Assembly (NCBI RefSeq): GCF_030209445.1
Contig: NZ_JARVSD010000022.1
Coordinates: forward strand, 58,898-122,897
DNA: 64,000 nucleotides
Source: Promicromonospora sp. MEB111
GTDB lineage: Bacteria; Actinomycetota; Actinomycetes; Actinomycetales; Cellulomonadaceae
Reading direction: 5' to 3'
In this document: positions 8,568 through 16,615 of the stretch, piece after piece
Position numbering within the stretch: position 1 is the stretch's first letter
Layout: each line of letters opens with the position of its first letter
The notes under the pieces: generated by a model
Seen by the model: only the letters and a program-made list of their open reading frames with translations
What the model was told of the DNA's origin: nothing
The model's database searches: none
Translations under genes and position numbers: made by a program

Positions 8568-9385
8568 CCGGGCGCGTGACGCTGGTCGGGGGCGGGCCCG
8601 GGGCGCCCGACCTGCTGACCGTGCGGGCCTGGCGCGCGCTGCAGGCGGCCGACGTCGTGGTGGCCGACCGGCTCGGCCCCGTCGAGATCCTCGCCGAGCT
8701 CCCGCCGCACGTCCGCGTGGTCGACGTCGGCAAGGAGCCCGGCCGGCACCCCGTGCCGCAGGAACGCATCAACGAGCTGATCGTGGAGCACGCGCTGGCG
8801 GGCGCCCACGTGGTACGGCTCAAGGGCGGCGACCCGTTCGTGCTGGGCCGCGGCGGCGAGGAGGTGCTCGCGTGCGCCGCCGCCGGCGTGCCGGTCGAGG
8901 TGGTCCCGGGTGTCACCTCCGCCGTCGCCGTGCCGGGCCTGGCCGGGATCCCGCTCACCCACCGCGGGGTCACCACGGGCTTCCACGTGGTCTCGGGCCA
9001 CTGCGCCTCGCCCCCTGACGTGTCAGACGCACAGATCACCCCAGGGAACCGTGCGTCTGACACGTCCGGGCCGCTCGACGGCGCCGCACTCTCCTGCGTG
9101 CGCGACGGCACGGCTACGCTTGTCGTACTGATGGGGGTGCGGTCCCTCGGCGCGATCGTGGCGCAGTGCCTGGCCGCAGGCGCGGATCCCGGGACTCCCG
9201 TGGCGATGGTGGAGAACGGTTCCACGCCGGAGCAGCGTGTCACGCGGGCCCGTCTCGACGAGGCGGCCGACGTGGCGGCGGCCCGTGGTGTCCGGTCGCC
9301 CGCGGTCGTCGTCATCGGCCACGTGGCCGCGGCTGGGCTTCTGGAGGGCACGAGTGAGCGACGTCTGGCAGGTGCCGGTGTCTGA
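8564..9385 (+). CDS. cobA: Uroporphyrinogen-III C-methyltransferase (siroheme branch)
   Basis: A 273-residue SUMT that methylates uroporphyrinogen III at C2 and C7 to give precorrin-2, the siroheme precursor needed by NirB. Family motifs are VGGGPGAPDLLTVRAWRAL at the N-terminus, VVRLKGGDPFVLGRGGEE near residue 85, VPGVTSAVAVPGLAGIPLTHR near 112 and TLVVLMGV in the middle. The start GTG overlaps the nirD stop. Oddity: a 50-bp palindromic repeat (9017-9066) is read through between FHVVSGH and the TLVVLMGV strand. It adds DVSDAQ...SDTS to a surface-loop position where family members are usually short. No siroheme ferrochelatase/dehydrogenase domain is attached, so that step must be encoded elsewhere. 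Confidence 0.93.
   Translation: MTGRVTLVGGGPGAPDLLTVRAWRALQAADVVVADRLGPVEILAELPPHVRVVDVGKEPGRHPVPQERINELIVEHALAGAHVVRLKGGDPFVLGRGGEEVLACAAAGVPVEVVPGVTSAVAVPGLAGIPLTHRGVTTGFHVVSGHCASPPDVSDAQITPGNRASDTSGPLDGAALSCVRDGTATLVVLMGVRSLGAIVAQCLAAGADPGTPVAMVENGSTPEQRVTRARLDEAADVAAARGVRSPAVVVIGHVAAAGLLEGTSERRLAGAGV
9017..9066. repeat. Palindromic repeat copy 2, in frame inside cobA
   Basis: Perfect 16-bp arms (GACGTGTCAGACGCAC and GTGCGTCTGACACGTC) flank an 18-base centre containing CACCCCAGGGAACC. The element is read in the same frame relative to its arms as the copy in the nitrate reductase gene, giving DVSD and SDTS at its two ends. Confidence 0.88.
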
Positions 9386-10529
9386 CGTCGCAGCGCCCGC
9401 CCACGCCCAGGCCGCCCACCCGACGCTGGGCCAGGTCATGGCCGGTGCGACCGTGCTCGTCACGGCCGAGCGCCGGGCTTCCGAGCTCGCCGCCGCCCTG
9501 GAGCGGCGCGGCGCCACGATCCGGCACGCGCCCGCCCTCAGCATGATCCCGCACGTCGACGACGAGACGCTGATCGCCGCGACCCGGGCAATCGTCGCCG
9601 CGCCGCCCGACGTCCTTGTGGTGACGACCGGGATCGGGTTCCGCGCCTGGATCGAGGCCGCCGACGCGCACGGGCTCGCCGAGCCGCTCCTCGGCATGCT
9701 CACCGGGATACGGCTCGTCGCGCGCGGGCCCAAGGCTCGCGGCGCGATCCAGGCCGCCGGTCTGCAGGCCGACTGGGTGGCCGAGTCGGAGACGTCCGCC
9801 GAGGTGGCGGAGGTGCTGCTCAGCGAGGGTGTGCAGGGGCTGCGCATCGCGATCCAGCACCACGGCGCGGGCGCCGACGGGCTGGACGACGTGTTCGAGA
9901 AGGCCGGCGCGCAGGTCGCGAGCCTCGTCGTCTACCGCTGGGGCCCCGCACCGGACCCGACGGCGGTCCGCGACTCCGCGCACGCGGTGGCCGACGGCGA
10001 GATCGACGCCGTGGTCTTCACGTCCGCTCCGGGCGCCGAGGCCTGGCTGCAGGCCGTCGAGGCGGAGGGCCTGGTCGACCGGGTCCGCGCACGGTTCGCC
10101 GACGGCGGCACGGTCGCCGCCGCCGTGGGGCCGGTGACGGCCAAGCCGCTGGAGCACCGCGGGATCGTGCCGCTGCAGCCCGAGCGCGGGCGGCTCGGCG
10201 CGCTCGTGCGCGCACTGGTGGGGCACTACGAGCACATCGAGTCCGTGGCACTGAGCACGGTCGCCGGGTCGTTGGTGATCCGGGCCCGCGTGGCGGTGCT
10301 CGACGGCAAGGTGCTGCCGCTGTCCCCGACAGGCGTCGCGGTGCTGCGGCTGCTCGCGGCGGCGGAGGGCGACGTCGTGCCGCGTGAGGAGGTGCTCGCC
10401 GCGCTGCCGGGCGACTCGCAGGACACCCACGCCGCCGAGGTCGCGATCGCGCGGCTGCGTGAGGCGGCGGGCCGCCGCGACCTGATCCGCACGGTGGTCA
10501 AGCGGGGCTACCGCATCGAGCTGGCCTGA
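9354..10529 (+). CDS. nnaR: NnaR-like HemD-domain transcriptional regulator of nitrate/nitrite assimilation
   Basis: A 391-residue two-domain protein. Residues about 35-275 form a uroporphyrinogen-III synthase (HemD) fold (VLVTAERRASELAAALERRGA, then DVLVVTTGIGF and AVVFTSAPGAEAWL). Residues about 300-390 form an OmpR-type winged helix (LPLSPTGVAVLRLLAAAEG, then EVAIARLREAAG and TVVKRGYRIEL). This fusion and this operon place match NnaR of Streptomyces and mycobacteria, which with GlnR activates nitrate/nitrite genes. The HemD part may sense a tetrapyrrole or retain synthase activity; the sequence alone does not decide. The GTG at 9354 is chosen for the GGAGGG just upstream, and it overlaps the 3' end of cobA. 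Likely self-regulated as the last gene of the operon. Confidence 0.85.
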   Translation: MSDVWQVPVSDVAAPAHAQAAHPTLGQVMAGATVLVTAERRASELAAALERRGATIRHAPALSMIPHVDDETLIAATRAIVAAPPDVLVVTTGIGFRAWIEAADAHGLAEPLLGMLTGIRLVARGPKARGAIQAAGLQADWVAESETSAEVAEVLLSEGVQGLRIAIQHHGAGADGLDDVFEKAGAQVASLVVYRWGPAPDPTAVRDSAHAVADGEIDAVVFTSAPGAEAWLQAVEAEGLVDRVRARFADGGTVAAAVGPVTAKPLEHRGIVPLQPERGRLGALVRALVGHYEHIESVALSTVAGSLVIRARVAVLDGKVLPLSPTGVAVLRLLAAAEGDVVPREEVLAALPGDSQDTHAAEVAIARLREAAGRRDLIRTVVKRGYRIELA

Positions 10530-10549
10530 CGGTCGCTGAACCTGCGCGC

Positions 10550-10619
10550 TCCCCTTCGAGGCCTAAGTTTCTTCGCTTTGCGGCCGTTCAAAGCGGAGAA
10601 AGTCGGGTCTCGAAGGGGA
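10550..10619. terminator. Terminator-like imperfect inverted repeat between convergent genes
   Basis: Arms of about 31 bp begin TCCCCTTCGAG and end with its complement CTCGAAGGGGA. They contain an inner match CTTTG/CAAAG and a poorly matched patch of about seven positions. It lies between nnaR and the convergent GyrI-like gene and probably terminates both. Confidence 0.6.
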
Positions 10620-10635
10620 CCGGCCGCCCGCGGAA

Positions 10636-11166
10636 TCAGTCGGCCAGCTTGAAGGCGAGCTCCGTGTCCCACTGCGCCATGTCCGGCTGCTCCGCGGGGT
10701 CGGTGAGGTAGAACTCGAACCGGCCCGCCCACGCGTCGCCCGAGTCGGTGTCGCGCCGGTCGAACGTGAGCCCCTCCGCGGCCGCCCACCGCAGCAGGGC
10801 GCCGGTGGCGTCGACCAGGCCGTCGGGGTGGCCGTGATGGACGGTCGTCACGTAGTGACCGGCCGGGATCGTGCTCACGGCGACGTCGCCCGCGGAGGTG
10901 AGCGCGGCGCCGTCGGGCACCGGGAAGCCGACCTCGACGACGAGGTCGGCGGCCATGTCGATCACGTGGTACCGGAAGTACGGGGCGCCGGCGGGGTGCG
11001 AGCCGCGCTCGGCGAGCCAGCCGGCGATCTCGGGGATGCGGTCCGCGATCCTCGCGATCTCGGTCATCGGCACGGTGTCCGTGATGCCGGCCGTGGGGGT
11101 CTCGGGGCGTGTCTCGACGCGGTAGGTGCTCATGGGGTGCGGACCACCCGGGTCGGCGGAACTCAT
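10636..11166 (-). CDS. GyrI-like small-molecule-binding domain protein
   Basis: A 176-residue single-domain protein resembling the GyrI-like / AraC effector-binding (SOUL-type) fold. The recognisable parts are YFRYHVIDMAADLVVEVGFPV in the middle, VSTIPAGHYVTTVHHGHPDGL, and a C-terminal RFEFYLTDPAEQPDMAQWDTEL. That ending is the usual FE.Y.TDP closing strand of the family. Stand-alone members bind drugs or other hydrophobic molecules; the ligand here is unknown. The ATG at 11166 overlaps the stop of the TetR gene, implying translational coupling. An alternative start at 11133 (MSTYRVE) would remove 11 residues and matches the family's usual N-terminus better. Confidence 0.75.
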   Translation of the reverse strand: MSSADPGGPHPMSTYRVETRPETPTAGITDTVPMTEIARIADRIPEIAGWLAERGSHPAGAPYFRYHVIDMAADLVVEVGFPVPDGAALTSAGDVAVSTIPAGHYVTTVHHGHPDGLVDATGALLRWAAAEGLTFDRRDTDSGDAWAGRFEFYLTDPAEQPDMAQWDTELAFKLAD

Positions 11167-11762
11167 CGGTCCGGTGACCGCAGCGCCCCCACCAGGACGG
11201 ACTCGACCACCTCGCGCACCGCGGCCTCGTCGGGCAGCGCGCCCAGCTCGCCGGCGAACATCAGGTGCCCCGTGCCCACGACCGTCATCGCGAGGTAGCG
11301 GGGCTCGGGGGTCGGGGCCACGCGCCCGTACGACTGCTCGGCCGTCAGGTAGGTCGTCAGCGCCCGCGTGATCTCCACGAGCAACGGCAGACCCTCGGGC
11401 GACGTCTCGCGCAGCCGCCGGCGCAGCTCGTCGCGGGCGGTGACGAGCGCGACGACGGCGAGCGCGACGTCGTCGAGCGTGGCGGCCAGGTACCCCGACA
11501 CGTTGCCGACCACCGTGCGGGAGCCCGCGGCGGCGACCAGTCGTTCGCCGACCTCGTCGGCGCGCTGGATGCGGGTGCGCACGAGCGCGGCGAGGAAGTC
11601 GTCGAAGTCGGCGAAGTGGCGGTGCAGCACGCCCTTGGCGACGCCGGCCTCGTCCGTCACGGCGCGGCTCGTCAGCGCCGTGGCGCCGCCCCTGGCGAGC
11701 AGCCGTTCCGCGGCGGCCACGAGCTGGGCGCGGGGGTCGTCGAGCGCGACTCCGGTGGGCAC
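11163..11762 (-). CDS. TetR-family transcriptional regulator
   Basis: A 199-residue repressor-type protein. The N-terminal helix-turn-helix is VAAAERLLARGGATALTSRAVTDEAGVAKGVLHRHFADFDDFL (quoted here in part from about residue 12 to 55), with the usual TetR pattern of alanine-valine turn and aromatic HF end. The rest is an all-helical ligand domain. The GTG at 11762 is preferred over the longer in-frame ATGs because AGGAGGAGG precedes it. The gene is divergent from the methyltransferase at 11870 and coupled to the downstream GyrI-like gene. Two near-identical palindromic sites lie in the divergent region and are the likely operators. Confidence 0.85.
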   Translation of the reverse strand: MPTGVALDDPRAQLVAAAERLLARGGATALTSRAVTDEAGVAKGVLHRHFADFDDFLAALVRTRIQRADEVGERLVAAAGSRTVVGNVSGYLAATLDDVALAVVALVTARDELRRRLRETSPEGLPLLVEITRALTTYLTAEQSYGRVAPTPEPRYLAMTVVGTGHLMFAGELGALPDEAAVREVVESVLVGALRSPDR

Positions 11763-11841
11763 GGGCGCCTCCTCCTGTTCCGGCCGTGCGCGGGTCGCGG
11801 GGATGGTCCGCGACCGTTCGGGCCGTAGCAATGTTGCCTGA

Positions 11842-11878
11842 GTGGGCATGTGCCCACTAGCGTGGGCGCATGCCCACT
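11842..11878. promoter_or_regulatory. Tandem TetR-type operator overlapping a leaderless promoter
   Basis: Two copies of the 17-bp pattern GTGGGC-N3-TGCCCACT start at 11842 and 11862, exactly 20 bp apart, about two helical turns. Between them TAGCGT (11858-11863) sits six bases before the ATG at 11870, so the second site covers the transcription start and start codon. A repressor bound here would block the methyltransferase and probably its own gene. TetR binding is inferred from location. Confidence 0.65.
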
Positions 11879-12778
11879 TCAAGAGTGCCCGACGGCGTCA
11901 GCACCGCCCACCTGCACCGTGGTGCGGCCGAAGGCTTCGGCGCCGACGCCGAACGCTACGACCGCACGCGCCCGGTCACGCAGCGGCCGGTCGCCGACGC
12001 GGTCCTCCGGTACCTGGCCCACGACGGCGGCCGGCTGGGTGAGCGCGCCGCTCCTGGTGCTCCCGATCGTCAGGATGCCGCCGTGCCCGGCGCAGCCGGC
12101 GTCCGGCTGCTGGACGTGGGGATCGGCACGGGGCTGTCCGCCCTGCCGTTCCGCGCCGCCGGAGCGGAGGTGCTGGGCGTCGAGGCCGACGCGCGCATGG
12201 CCGCCGTGGCCCGGGCGCGGGACCTGGCCGTCGAGGTGGCGCGGTTCGAGGAGTGGGATCCCGCGGGTCGCACGTTCGATGCCGTCGTGTCGGGCATGAC
12301 GTGGCACTGGGTGGATCCCGTCGCCGGAGCCGTCCAGGCTGCCCGGGTGCTGCGCGAGGGCGGCGTGCTGGCCGTGTTCTGGCACGCCGCTGACCTGCCG
12401 CCCACCCTCCGTGCGGCGATGCACGAGCTGTACTCCGGTGCGCTGGCGGGCACCCCGGGGGCAGCCATGTACGCCCCGGGGCGTACGGCCGCCGACGGGT
12501 ATGAGGTGATGCTCGACCGTGCCGGGTCGGGCCTGGAGGAGGCGGGCGGGTTCGCCGGTCCGGAGCGCTGGCGGTACGCGTGGCAGCGCAGGTACGGCGT
12601 GGACGAGTGGCTCGACCAGGTCCCGACGTCGGGCGGCTTCGCTCGACTGCCTGAGGCGGTGCAGCACGCGGTCCTGGACGGCGTCCGGTCCGTCCTGTCC
12701 CACGACGAGGCCGTGGTCGACGGCACGTTCACGGTGGACCACACCACCGTCCTGCTGGCGGCCCGGCGTAGGTTCTGA
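11870..12778 (+). CDS. SAM-dependent methyltransferase (UbiE/COQ5-like class I)
   Basis: A 302-residue methyltransferase. SAM motif I is LLDVGIGTGLSALPFRAAGAE around residue 81. VLGVEADARMAAVAR ends strand 2, and FDAVVSGMTWHWVDP is the motif IV/post-II region typical of class I enzymes acting on small molecules. The C-terminal third (RWRYAWQRRYGVDEWLDQV) forms a substrate cap. The actual substrate cannot be told. The start is set by the -10-like TAGCGT six bases upstream; there is no Shine-Dalgarno sequence. Its promoter lies in the TetR operator region, so it is probably the main target of that regulator. Confidence 0.8.
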   Translation: MPTSRVPDGVSTAHLHRGAAEGFGADAERYDRTRPVTQRPVADAVLRYLAHDGGRLGERAAPGAPDRQDAAVPGAAGVRLLDVGIGTGLSALPFRAAGAEVLGVEADARMAAVARARDLAVEVARFEEWDPAGRTFDAVVSGMTWHWVDPVAGAVQAARVLREGGVLAVFWHAADLPPTLRAAMHELYSGALAGTPGAAMYAPGRTAADGYEVMLDRAGSGLEEAGGFAGPERWRYAWQRRYGVDEWLDQVPTSGGFARLPEAVQHAVLDGVRSVLSHDEAVVDGTFTVDHTTVLLAARRRF

Positions 12779-12798
12779 CAGCTCGGCGGTCCGGACTC

Positions 12799-12821
12799 AA
12801 CCTTCTGCGTCCTCCGTCCGT
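12799..12821 (+). promoter_or_regulatory. ECF-type promoter motif, sigma unit A
   Basis: AAC (12799-12801) and CGT (12819-12821) are separated by 17 bp, 30 bp before the ATG. The same spacing occurs upstream of all five sigma units and fits the -35 AAC / -10 CGT preference of ECF sigma factors. Autoregulation is inferred. Confidence 0.55.
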
Positions 12822-12851
12822 TACGGGCAGCAGGACGAGAGGAGCGCTGGC

Positions 12852-14705
12852 ATGGCGCGGTGGGAGGAAGAGCTCGCGGAGCTCGTGGTGCGGCGCGGTG
12901 GTGCGCTGGTGGGGTACGGGTACTCGCTCACGCGGGACAAGGCGCAGGCCGAGGACCTGGTGCAGGACGCGCTGGTCAAGGTGTACTCGCGGCTGCGCCG
13001 TCCGCCGTCGGTGGTCGGGCAGACGCAGGTCGACCTGGACCAGCCGGAGCCGACCAACGCCGAGGGGTACGTGCGTCGTGCCATGCTGACGATCTACCTG
13101 GACGGGTACCGCAGGCGGAGCCACTTCGCCGGGTTCAAGCACCTCCTGGCCGACGACGAGCACACGCCCGGCGCGGACCGGGTCGCCACCGCTCGGGTCG
13201 ACGTGGGCGTGGCCCTCGCCCGCTTGTCCCCGCGGCAGCGCGAGGTGGTGGCGCTGCGCTACTTCGAGGACATGACGATCCCGCAGATCGCCACGGCACT
13301 CGGCCTGAACCAGGGCACGGTCAAGCGGCACCTGTTCGACGCGACGGCGGTGCTGCGCCAGGCGCTCGCCGAGGTCTCGGTGCCCGCCATGGACACCGAT
13401 CTGGACGATCGGGTGGGCACCGTGGTGGGCGCGACGCGCCGGCGCCGGGTGACGAAGGTGGCTGCGGTGGCGGGAGTGTCGATGGTCCTGGCCGTGGTGC
13501 TGGCCCTGAGCGCGTTCGCGGTCAAACCGTGGATCCGGTCGGAGCCGCTGCCCGCGGAGGACAGGATCGAGTACACGCCGGGGTACGTGCCGGTCCAGTG
13601 GTCGGCCGGCACAGGCGTCTACTGCGGCATGCCCGTCGAGGAGCTCCTGGCGATGGACACGGGCACCTTCGACGTCGAGATCAGCGGCGACCTGGTGCCC
13701 GACCCGCAGGGCACCCAGACGTTCTGGAGCCTGCCGGTCACGGTCTCGGGCGAGGTACCGGAGGGCGTGTTCGACGGTGACTTCAACTCGATGACCTATC
13801 CGCTGATCGTCTGGGCGCACGAGGGCCGGATCGTCGACCTGCCGAGCTACTGGCGGGAGGCGGCCAATGTCGAGGCACCCGGGGCACTGGTCGACCACGG
13901 CACCTGGACCGGGTCCGCGTCCGCCGACAACGCGTCGACCTGCCGCGCGGAGACCCTGGTGGAAGGAGAATCCGCCATGGACAGCTACTACGACAACGAG
14001 CGCGCCGGCGGGCGGTACGAGCTGATCGCGATCGTCGGCGATCCCGTTCGGGCTGACGACCCGGAGGAGGACGCGAAGCGCCTGCTCGTCAGCGACCCGG
14101 TCACCGTCGACCTGGACAGCGGCGTGGCGCCGGCGCCGGACTACCCGGCGGCGTCCACCGACTGCAGCGGCGCCGCGTACGCCGGGCGGGAGCTGGTCGC
14201 GCCGGGCGTCACGGACGGGGTGCGGGCCGCGGCCGCACGGCTGTTGGAGGCGGTCACGACCTGTGACGAACGGCTGGTCGTGGAGCTGGCCGGCGTGAAT
14301 CTTGATACCGCGCCGACACCTGAGCAGGACGACCTGCTCGTCAACGAGGTCTTCGCGCTCCCGGAGTCCGGGGGCAAGACGCCCTATGCGACGGTCGCGC
14401 GGCTCCTGACCGGGACCCAGCCGGTCAACCGGGACGACAGCGAGTCCTCGACCTGGCCCCGGGTGGCCACCTTCACCAAGAACGAGGCCGCGTGGCAGGA
14501 GGCGGTCGATGCTGGTGTCGTCAGCGCGGAGCAGGCCGCCGTCGATCGTCCCGCCGGGAAGTACTCGGGCTGGCAGCTCAACATCCAGGACCACATGCGG
14601 GAGGGGCCGACCTGGTCGACCTTCTACGAAGGCGACGACGAGTGGTGCTCGTTCGTGGACGTCGGGCTCGATCCGGAGTGCACAGAGGTTGGGCCGCGCC
14701 CATGA
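12852..14705 (+). CDS. Fused SigE-family ECF sigma factor, membrane anchor and extracytoplasmic sensor (unit A)
   Basis: A 617-residue one-piece protein. Residues 1-175 are an ECF sigma factor of the Streptomyces SigE-type family: region 2 AEDLVQDALVKVYSRL and YVRRAMLTIYLDGYRRR, region 4 LSPRQREVVALRYFEDMTI then NQGTVKRHL. A basic juxtamembrane RRRRVTK leads into one membrane helix (about 198-219), then SEPLPAE. The outside part has an N-module (CGMPVEEL, later PLIVWAHEGRIVDL and a second cysteine) and a C-module (two cysteines, FALPES, LLTGTQP, WPRV, AWQEAVDAG). Both modules recur in units C and E. With the sigma domain tied to the membrane, release would need proteolysis or the factor works at the membrane; neither can be read from sequence. 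No HxxxCxxC zinc anti-sigma motif is seen. ATG follows GAGAGGAG. Confidence 0.85.
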   Translation: MARWEEELAELVVRRGGALVGYGYSLTRDKAQAEDLVQDALVKVYSRLRRPPSVVGQTQVDLDQPEPTNAEGYVRRAMLTIYLDGYRRRSHFAGFKHLLADDEHTPGADRVATARVDVGVALARLSPRQREVVALRYFEDMTIPQIATALGLNQGTVKRHLFDATAVLRQALAEVSVPAMDTDLDDRVGTVVGATRRRRVTKVAAVAGVSMVLAVVLALSAFAVKPWIRSEPLPAEDRIEYTPGYVPVQWSAGTGVYCGMPVEELLAMDTGTFDVEISGDLVPDPQGTQTFWSLPVTVSGEVPEGVFDGDFNSMTYPLIVWAHEGRIVDLPSYWREAANVEAPGALVDHGTWTGSASADNASTCRAETLVEGESAMDSYYDNERAGGRYELIAIVGDPVRADDPEEDAKRLLVSDPVTVDLDSGVAPAPDYPAASTDCSGAAYAGRELVAPGVTDGVRAAAARLLEAVTTCDERLVVELAGVNLDTAPTPEQDDLLVNEVFALPESGGKTPYATVARLLTGTQPVNRDDSESSTWPRVATFTKNEAAWQEAVDAGVVSAEQAAVDRPAGKYSGWQLNIQDHMREGPTWSTFYEGDDEWCSFVDVGLDPECTEVGPRP

Positions 14706-14735
14706 GGTTCCGCGAACTGCCCGCGCATCGCCATC

Positions 14736-14758
14736 ATCGTTCTCGCGTTCCCGCCCGT
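14736..14758 (+). promoter_or_regulatory. ECF-type promoter motif, sigma unit B
   Basis: ATC (14736-14738), 17 bp, CGT (14756-14758), 34 bp before the ATG. The upstream triplet differs by one base from the AAC found in the other four units, while the spacing is identical. Confidence 0.45.
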
Positions 14759-14791
14759 CAGGGAGGATGAAAGCGAGAGGGGGCGTCACCG

Positions 14792-16540
14792 ATGGCGCAG
14801 TGGGAGAGCGAGCTCGAGGAGCTCATGGCGCGGCGCGGCCGCGCGCTGGTCGGGTACGGGTACACCTTGTGCCGGGACCGGACGCAGGCCGAGGACCTGG
14901 TGCAGGACGCACTCGTGAAGGTGTTCTCGCGTCTGCGCCGCCCGCGCGGCATGGCGGACGACGGCGGGCAGGTCGTGGACCTGGACCAGCCCCGGCTGAC
15001 GAACGCGGAGGCGTACGTGCGCCGGGCGATGCTGACCATCTACCTGGACGGCTACCGACGGCAGTCGAGCTGGACGGGCATCAAGCACCTCCTGGCCGAC
15101 GAGGACCGCGCGCCCGCGGCGGAGCGTGTCGCGACGGCACGGGTCGACGTCGCGGTGGCGCTGGCCCAGCTCTCGCCACGGCAGCGCGAGTCGGTGGTGC
15201 TGCGGTTCTTCGAGGACATGACGGTGCCGCAGATCGCGCAGACCCTCGGCACGAGCCAGGGGACGATCAAGCGGCACCTGTCCAACGCGATGGAGGTGCT
15301 GCGCGGCTCGCTCGCGGAGATCACCGTGCCGGAGATGGACACGGCGCTGGACGAGCGGCTGGACGTGGTCTCGGGCCTGGTGCGCCGCCGGCGCGCGGTG
15401 AAGGTGGGCGCGCTGGGTGGTGCCTCGCTGGTACTGGCTGGCCTGCTGGCGATGGCGGCGCTGGGGGGGCCGTCGCGGCTCCTGTCCGAGCCGGTGGTTC
15501 CGGCCACCCAGAGCCCGGAGGTGTCGAACGCGGCCGTCGGTGGCTGGGCGCCGATGCAGTGGACCGACCAGGGCCCCCAGTACCGCTGCGGCATGGAGGT
15601 CACGGAGCTGACGTCCACCTCCGACACGGTGGAGCTGGAGCTGACCGGCGACCTGACGGTCGACGGGTACGGGCTCACCGCGCAGGTCCGCATCACCCGC
15701 ACCGACGCCGAGGGTCCGGCGATGGACGGCGGTTACCCCATGCTGGTCTTCGCCCAGAACGGCCAGGTGGTCGACCTCGGGGCGGGCTGGCACGAGGGCG
15801 GTTACCCGCTGCCCGGCGCCGGAGAGTCGCAGGACGACGTCGCCGAGGCGGCCGCGGCCACGGCGTGCGGCGACTGGACGGTGGGCATGATCTCGGAGAC
15901 CTTCCTGGAGCCGCGCCCGGCCGGCACCTACGACGTCTACGCGGTCATGCCGTGGGCCGACGGCGACGGGACGAGCGGGATGGCCGTCAGCGAGCCCGTC
16001 ACCCTGGAGGTGCCGGAGGTCGACGTACCTGCCGAGGAGCCGCTGACGGTCGACATCCGTGACGGTTACCAGCCCGGGTGGCTGGAGGGCACCCGCCTGG
16101 CGTGCGGCGCCCACGCGTCGGACATCCCGCAGGGCCCGCACGTGCCCGCGGAGCGCGGGAACCTGCGGCTCTCGGCGGACACCAGCGGCGGGTCCCTCAC
16201 CCCCACCGAGGTGACGGCCACGTTCGAGGAGACCGCCGGCAAGGCCGTCGACACCACCCGCACGCCCGTCACCCTGGTCTGGCTCAGCGCGGGCCGGGTG
16301 GTCGGGGTGGGCCGGGACGTCTGGTCGGAGCCGGCGGAGGACCTCCGGGTCGACGCCGGGGGCGACACCTCCGTCGTCGTCCCCGTCGAGCCGGACACGA
16401 CCTGCCTCACCGATCCCGCGGAGGGGTTGCCGGACGGCGGCTACACCCTCTTCGCCTTCACGGAGCTCGACCCGGCGTCGGACGGCGAACCGCAGTACCT
16501 GGCCACGGAGGCGTTCGCCGACTACTACATCGGCGAGTGA
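14792..16540 (+). CDS. Fused SigE-family ECF sigma factor, membrane anchor and duplicated extracytoplasmic module (unit B)
   Basis: A 582-residue paralogue of unit A. The sigma part (1-180) shows AEDLVQDALVKVFSRL, YVRRAMLTIYLDGYRRQ and LSPRQRESVVLRFFEDMTVPQIAQTLG, then RRRRAVKVGAL and a membrane helix at about 209-228. The outside region carries two N-modules in tandem: QYRCGMEVTEL with PMLVFAQNGQVVDL, then LACGAH with VTLVWLSAGRVVGV. Each module has a cysteine near its start and another later, which suggests one disulfide per module. The C-module of units A, C and E is absent; the protein ends ADYYIGE. It directly follows unit A with its own upstream motif, so it may be separately transcribed. 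The family assignment of the sigma domain is firm; the ligand is unknown. Confidence 0.85.
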   Translation: MAQWESELEELMARRGRALVGYGYTLCRDRTQAEDLVQDALVKVFSRLRRPRGMADDGGQVVDLDQPRLTNAEAYVRRAMLTIYLDGYRRQSSWTGIKHLLADEDRAPAAERVATARVDVAVALAQLSPRQRESVVLRFFEDMTVPQIAQTLGTSQGTIKRHLSNAMEVLRGSLAEITVPEMDTALDERLDVVSGLVRRRRAVKVGALGGASLVLAGLLAMAALGGPSRLLSEPVVPATQSPEVSNAAVGGWAPMQWTDQGPQYRCGMEVTELTSTSDTVELELTGDLTVDGYGLTAQVRITRTDAEGPAMDGGYPMLVFAQNGQVVDLGAGWHEGGYPLPGAGESQDDVAEAAAATACGDWTVGMISETFLEPRPAGTYDVYAVMPWADGDGTSGMAVSEPVTLEVPEVDVPAEEPLTVDIRDGYQPGWLEGTRLACGAHASDIPQGPHVPAERGNLRLSADTSGGSLTPTEVTATFEETAGKAVDTTRTPVTLVWLSAGRVVGVGRDVWSEPAEDLRVDAGGDTSVVVPVEPDTTCLTDPAEGLPDGGYTLFAFTELDPASDGEPQYLATEAFADYYIGE

Positions 16541-16542
16541 CC

Positions 16543-16565
16543 AACGAAACCTCCGGACGGCGCGT
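16543..16565 (+). promoter_or_regulatory. ECF-type promoter motif, sigma unit C
   Basis: AAC (16543-16545), 17 bp, CGT (16563-16565). It begins three bases after the unit B stop codon, and the sigma ATG follows at 16616. Confidence 0.55.
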
Positions 16566-16615
16566 CATGTGGGTTGTGGAGACGATGACAGCACACACGC
16601 ACCGGGGAGGTGGCC

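Noticed and set aside
11672..11882. Longer TetR start at 11882 or 11849
   Set aside because: The extra N-terminus would be read through the operator region, has no ribosome-binding site and does not fit the usual TetR N-terminus; GTG 11762 follows AGGAGGAGG.
12852..14705. Possibility that fused units A and B are sequencing or frameshift artefacts
   Set aside because: Both fusions are continuous in one frame over about 600 codons with no leftover coding signal in other frames. Two independent fusions at the same domain boundary argue against error.
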